Below the pieces are notes generated by a model. It was not told the origin of the DNA. It was given only the letters and a program-made list of their open reading frames with translations, and ran no database searches. Shown one piece after another: positions 61,582-64,000 of a stretch of 64,000 bases of DNA. The stretch is from contig JBILVK010000003.1 of NCBI GenBank assembly GCA_044370475.1, positions 13,389 to 77,388 of the forward strand, in the 5' to 3' direction. Source of the stretch: B1 sp044370475. GTDB lineage: Bacteria > Bacteroidota > Bacteroidia > UKL13-3. How positions within the stretch are numbered: position 1 is the first letter of the stretch; every line of letters begins with the position of its first letter. Both the position numbers and the translations under genes were made by a program.

Positions 61582-63804
61582 ATGAAAAAATTATTACTAG
61601 CTGGCGCCTTTATTCTTGCCGGAATGAGCGGTTTTGCTCAGGAAAAAAATCATTCATGTGGAACTGATGAACATTTGCAAGCGCAAATAAAATCGAATCC
61701 AGAAATGAAGATTGCGAAAGATCGCTTTGAATCTAACATGCGTGCTGCAATGGCCAATTATAACCCGGCCGATTACAGAACAAAAAGTGGATTAGGAAAA
61801 AAGGCAAATCCAAAGTACATTATTCCAGTGGTGGTGCATGTTTTTCATTCTAATGGAAGCGAAAACATTAGTGAGGCGCAAATTCAATCTGAGATTAATT
61901 ACCTGAACAGAAGTTTCAGAAATACCAATGCGGATAGTATTTACAGAAGAAGTGGCATGTTTATCACTTCAACTGGCGACACTCATTATTATGATTATAA
62001 AAACTTGGCAGCGGATTCAGAAATTGAGTTTCGTTTGGCGAGGAAAGACCCTAATGGAAAATGTACCAATGGTATTGTGCGCATTTACACTCCATTAACA
62101 AATAAGGGCAATGATGAGTTAAAGAAAACCAGTGTTTGGGATACCAAAAGGTATTTTAACATGTGGGTTGTAAAGCAAATTAACAAAGGTAATACCATTG
62201 GTATTGCTGGTTATGCGCAGTTTCCTTTTGGATTTGGTGGTGGTGCATCTACCGATGGTATCATGGTTATGGCATCTTATTTTGGAACCAATGATGCAAC
62301 GGTTACGCATGAGGCTGGGCATTGGTTTGGCTTATATCATCCCTTTCAGATTTCATCTGATAGTTGTGGTTTAGATGGTGATGGTGTATTAGATACCCCT
62401 CCTACTTATTTTAATCCAACCACTTCTGAGCCATTGCGCAACAAATGTAATAATAAGAGCTTTAATACTTGTTCTACAGAGAAGCCAGATGTACCAGATA
62501 TGCAAGAAGCTTATATGGATTACTTTACGGGTGTTTGTTCTAGTAACATGTTTACCTTAGAGCAAAAAGCGCGTATGCATAAGGTATTAGACCAAATAAG
62601 AGTTACATTATGGCAACCAGAAAACTTGGAAAGAACAGGTGTTTTAGAAACTGGTCCAACCACTTGCGAGCCTATTGCAGCATTTAATACACAAGCTAAA
62701 ACTGTTTGTGCAGGAAACAAAGTTCAGTTTTTGGATTATTCTTATAGAGGAACCATTAGCTCATATGAGTGGACATTTGAAGGTGGATCACCAGCGACCT
62801 TTACTGGCAAGACTCCTCCGCAAATTCAGTACGACGTAGCAGGAAACTACGATGTTACCTTAAAAGTAACTAATGCAAACGGAACCAACACGTCTACCTT
62901 AACTGATTATGTGAATGTATTACCTGCGGGCAGTTCATTGCCAGCCGGATATTATACAGCTGATTGGTGGTACCAAAACAACTACGAAGAAAAAGGTTGG
63001 GTATTTACTTACGAGAATGAGTTTAACAAGTTTAAGCGTTATGGTATTTCATACAATCAAAATGTATCTATGCGTTACGATATGGATCCATTTAATATTA
63101 ACAATTCTGTGGGCAGTATTAGCTCATTGATCTCACCGGCCTTTGACATGTCGACCAGCACCAGTGGTTATTTTAAATTTAACTATGCCTTTGCACAAGG
63201 TACATTATCTTCTAATGTAGGTGGAGGAAATACCAAGGAAGAATTAAAAGTGTATACCTCTATCGATTGTGGTAAAACATGGATATTGAGAGAAACCATT
63301 AACGATGCTACTGGAATTTCTACCATTGGAACAGGAGCTGCGGCGGTATTGCCATTTACCATTGATTTTGTGCCAGCAGATCAAACCAAGTGGAAGACAG
63401 TTAACTTAACAGGAGCTAAGATTCCTACAAGCAACAACGTAAGGTTTAAGATTGAGTTTAAGTATGCTGGAGGAAACAACTTCTATTTAGACAATGTAAA
63501 TGTTGGTTTAACCACTGGTCTGAACCAAAACGAATTAGCGAATTCATTGCAATTGAAGGCGCAACCAAATCCATTTAACGTTAGCACTCAATTAACTTAC
63601 CAATTATCTGGCACAGAAAACGTGGAGATAAGGATGATGGATATTGCAGGTAGGGATTTAGGATTGGTTTATTCTGGCGTTCAAAATGCGGGAGCTAAGA
63701 GTATAGAAATCGAGAAAAATCAATTTAATTTAGGTTCTGGCATCTACTTAGTGAATATGAAAGTAGGAAATTCTAGCCTAACGCATAAAATAATTGTAGA
63801 ATAA
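61582..63804 (+). CDS. Secreted M43 (pappalysin-like) zinc metalloprotease with PKD and T9SS type A domains
   Basis: The protein has 740 aa. Order of parts: a signal peptide ending GFAQ; a propeptide of ~60 residues; an M43 catalytic domain with the zinc motif HEAGHWFGLYH starting at His243, and the Met-turn YMDYFTG near 312; a PKD domain around 365-450 (YEWTFEGGSPATFTG); a jelly-roll-like domain (SPAFDMSTSTSGYFKFNY, NFYLDNVNVG); and a type A sorting domain (LKAQPNPFNVSTQLTYQ, LGSGIYLVNM). It is exported by T9SS and degrades proteins at or outside the cell. An exact 12-mer copy (63517) encodes GLNQ. A hairpin terminator follows. Confidence 0.93.
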   Translation: MKKLLLAGAFILAGMSGFAQEKNHSCGTDEHLQAQIKSNPEMKIAKDRFESNMRAAMANYNPADYRTKSGLGKKANPKYIIPVVVHVFHSNGSENISEAQIQSEINYLNRSFRNTNADSIYRRSGMFITSTGDTHYYDYKNLAADSEIEFRLARKDPNGKCTNGIVRIYTPLTNKGNDELKKTSVWDTKRYFNMWVVKQINKGNTIGIAGYAQFPFGFGGGASTDGIMVMASYFGTNDATVTHEAGHWFGLYHPFQISSDSCGLDGDGVLDTPPTYFNPTTSEPLRNKCNNKSFNTCSTEKPDVPDMQEAYMDYFTGVCSSNMFTLEQKARMHKVLDQIRVTLWQPENLERTGVLETGPTTCEPIAAFNTQAKTVCAGNKVQFLDYSYRGTISSYEWTFEGGSPATFTGKTPPQIQYDVAGNYDVTLKVTNANGTNTSTLTDYVNVLPAGSSLPAGYYTADWWYQNNYEEKGWVFTYENEFNKFKRYGISYNQNVSMRYDMDPFNINNSVGSISSLISPAFDMSTSTSGYFKFNYAFAQGTLSSNVGGGNTKEELKVYTSIDCGKTWILRETINDATGISTIGTGAAAVLPFTIDFVPADQTKWKTVNLTGAKIPTSNNVRFKIEFKYAGGNNFYLDNVNVGLTTGLNQNELANSLQLKAQPNPFNVSTQLTYQLSGTENVEIRMMDIAGRDLGLVYSGVQNAGAKSIEIEKNQFNLGSGIYLVNMKVGNSSLTHKIIVE

Positions 63805-63824
63805 GGAGACTGATTCTCAAGAGA

Positions 63825-63859
63825 AAATCCCCGTAAACCTCAGTTTGCGGGGATTTTTT
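63825..63859 (+). terminator. Intrinsic terminator of the M43 protease gene
   Basis: The perfect 9-bp arms AAATCCCCG (63825-63833) and CGGGGATTT (63848-63856) are followed by T residues. The hairpin starts 20 bp after the stop codon. Confidence 0.9.
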
Positions 63860-63904
63860 ATTTTAAAATTTTGTAGAAACGCGGCAGAATCCTATTTTCG
63901 CAGT

Positions 63905-63989
63905 GGAGAGTTGGCAGAGTGGTCGAATGCGGCAGTCTTGAAAACTGTTGACTGTTACAGGTCCGGGGGTTCGAATCCCTCACTCTCCG
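63905..63989 (+). tRNA. tRNA-Ser (anticodon UGA)
   Basis: The acceptor arms GGAGAGT (63905-63911) and ACTCTCC (63982-63988) pair fully and are followed by discriminator G. The D-arm has GGCAGAGTGGTCGAATGC, the anticodon loop is CTTGAAA with TGA in the middle, a long variable arm (TTGACTGTTACAGGTCC region) marks a class II tRNA, and the T-arm has GGTTCGAATCC. CCA is not encoded. It reads UCN serine codons, mainly UCA. Confidence 0.95.
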
Positions 63990-64000
63990 CAGACAGATTG

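Overview
The window is chromosomal DNA of a Bacteroidota bacterium. The evidence is six proteins with type IX secretion (T9SS) C-terminal sorting domains, TAnnTTTG-type promoter elements, signal peptides ending in AQ, AT-rich DNA without clear Shine-Dalgarno sites, and Bacteroidota-style TonB/ExbB/ExbD/ExbD and 14-gene nuo operons. The gene set fits an aerobic Chitinophagales/Sphingobacteriales-like or uncultured relative. The order is an inference and no rRNA is present to settle it.

Layout. 1-5.6 kb (minus strand): the N-terminal part of a huge secreted protein built of tandem 552-residue modules, then a zinc-ribbon/HhH protein, an ICMT-like methyltransferase and a metallo-beta-lactamase-fold hydrolase. 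5.6-17.3 kb: accessory surface region with palindromic 52-bp repeats, a small TonB-C protein, a 1,668-aa PKD protein with a type B T9SS domain, a 25-bp repeat array, and a T9SS type A cargo flanked by two ~273-bp direct repeats with an (AATA)16 tract upstream of it. 17.3-27.2 kb (mostly plus): TonB-C protein coupled to mpl, a 1,486-aa repeat protein, and a MarR-like regulator divergent from two T9SS cargos. 27.5-38 kb: valS, rplS, trmD and small genes separated by repeat-rich gaps, then a TPR protein and a substrate-binding lipoprotein. 38.2-41.2 kb: exbB-exbD-exbD-tonB. 41.3-54.9 kb: nuoA-N, interrupted between nuoF and nuoG by a MntA/HepT-like (MNT-HEPN) toxin-antitoxin pair. 55.3-59.6 kb: mazG, DUF1015, serA, serC. 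59.7-64 kb: a barrel-like protein, rhomboid protease, phosphoesterase, M43 metalloprotease and tRNA-Ser(UGA).

How it works together. Complex I supplies proton motive force; ExbB/ExbD/TonB transmit it to the outer membrane; the large cargos are exported by T9SS (machinery not in the window) to the cell surface. serA/serC make serine, and mpl recycles murein peptides.

The most unusual layer is short repeated DNA. (1) A 12-mer, GGTCTGAACCAA, occurs nine times exactly, always inside genes, in several reading frames and both orientations; its palindromic form GGTTCGAACC occurs four times, always 20-60 nt before start codons. (2) Degenerate 7-bp tandem arrays abut gene starts and ends, supply the last codons of trmD, and have entered valS in frame as a heptapeptide repeat. 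(3) There are several palindromic or hairpin repeat families. All counts are by eye.
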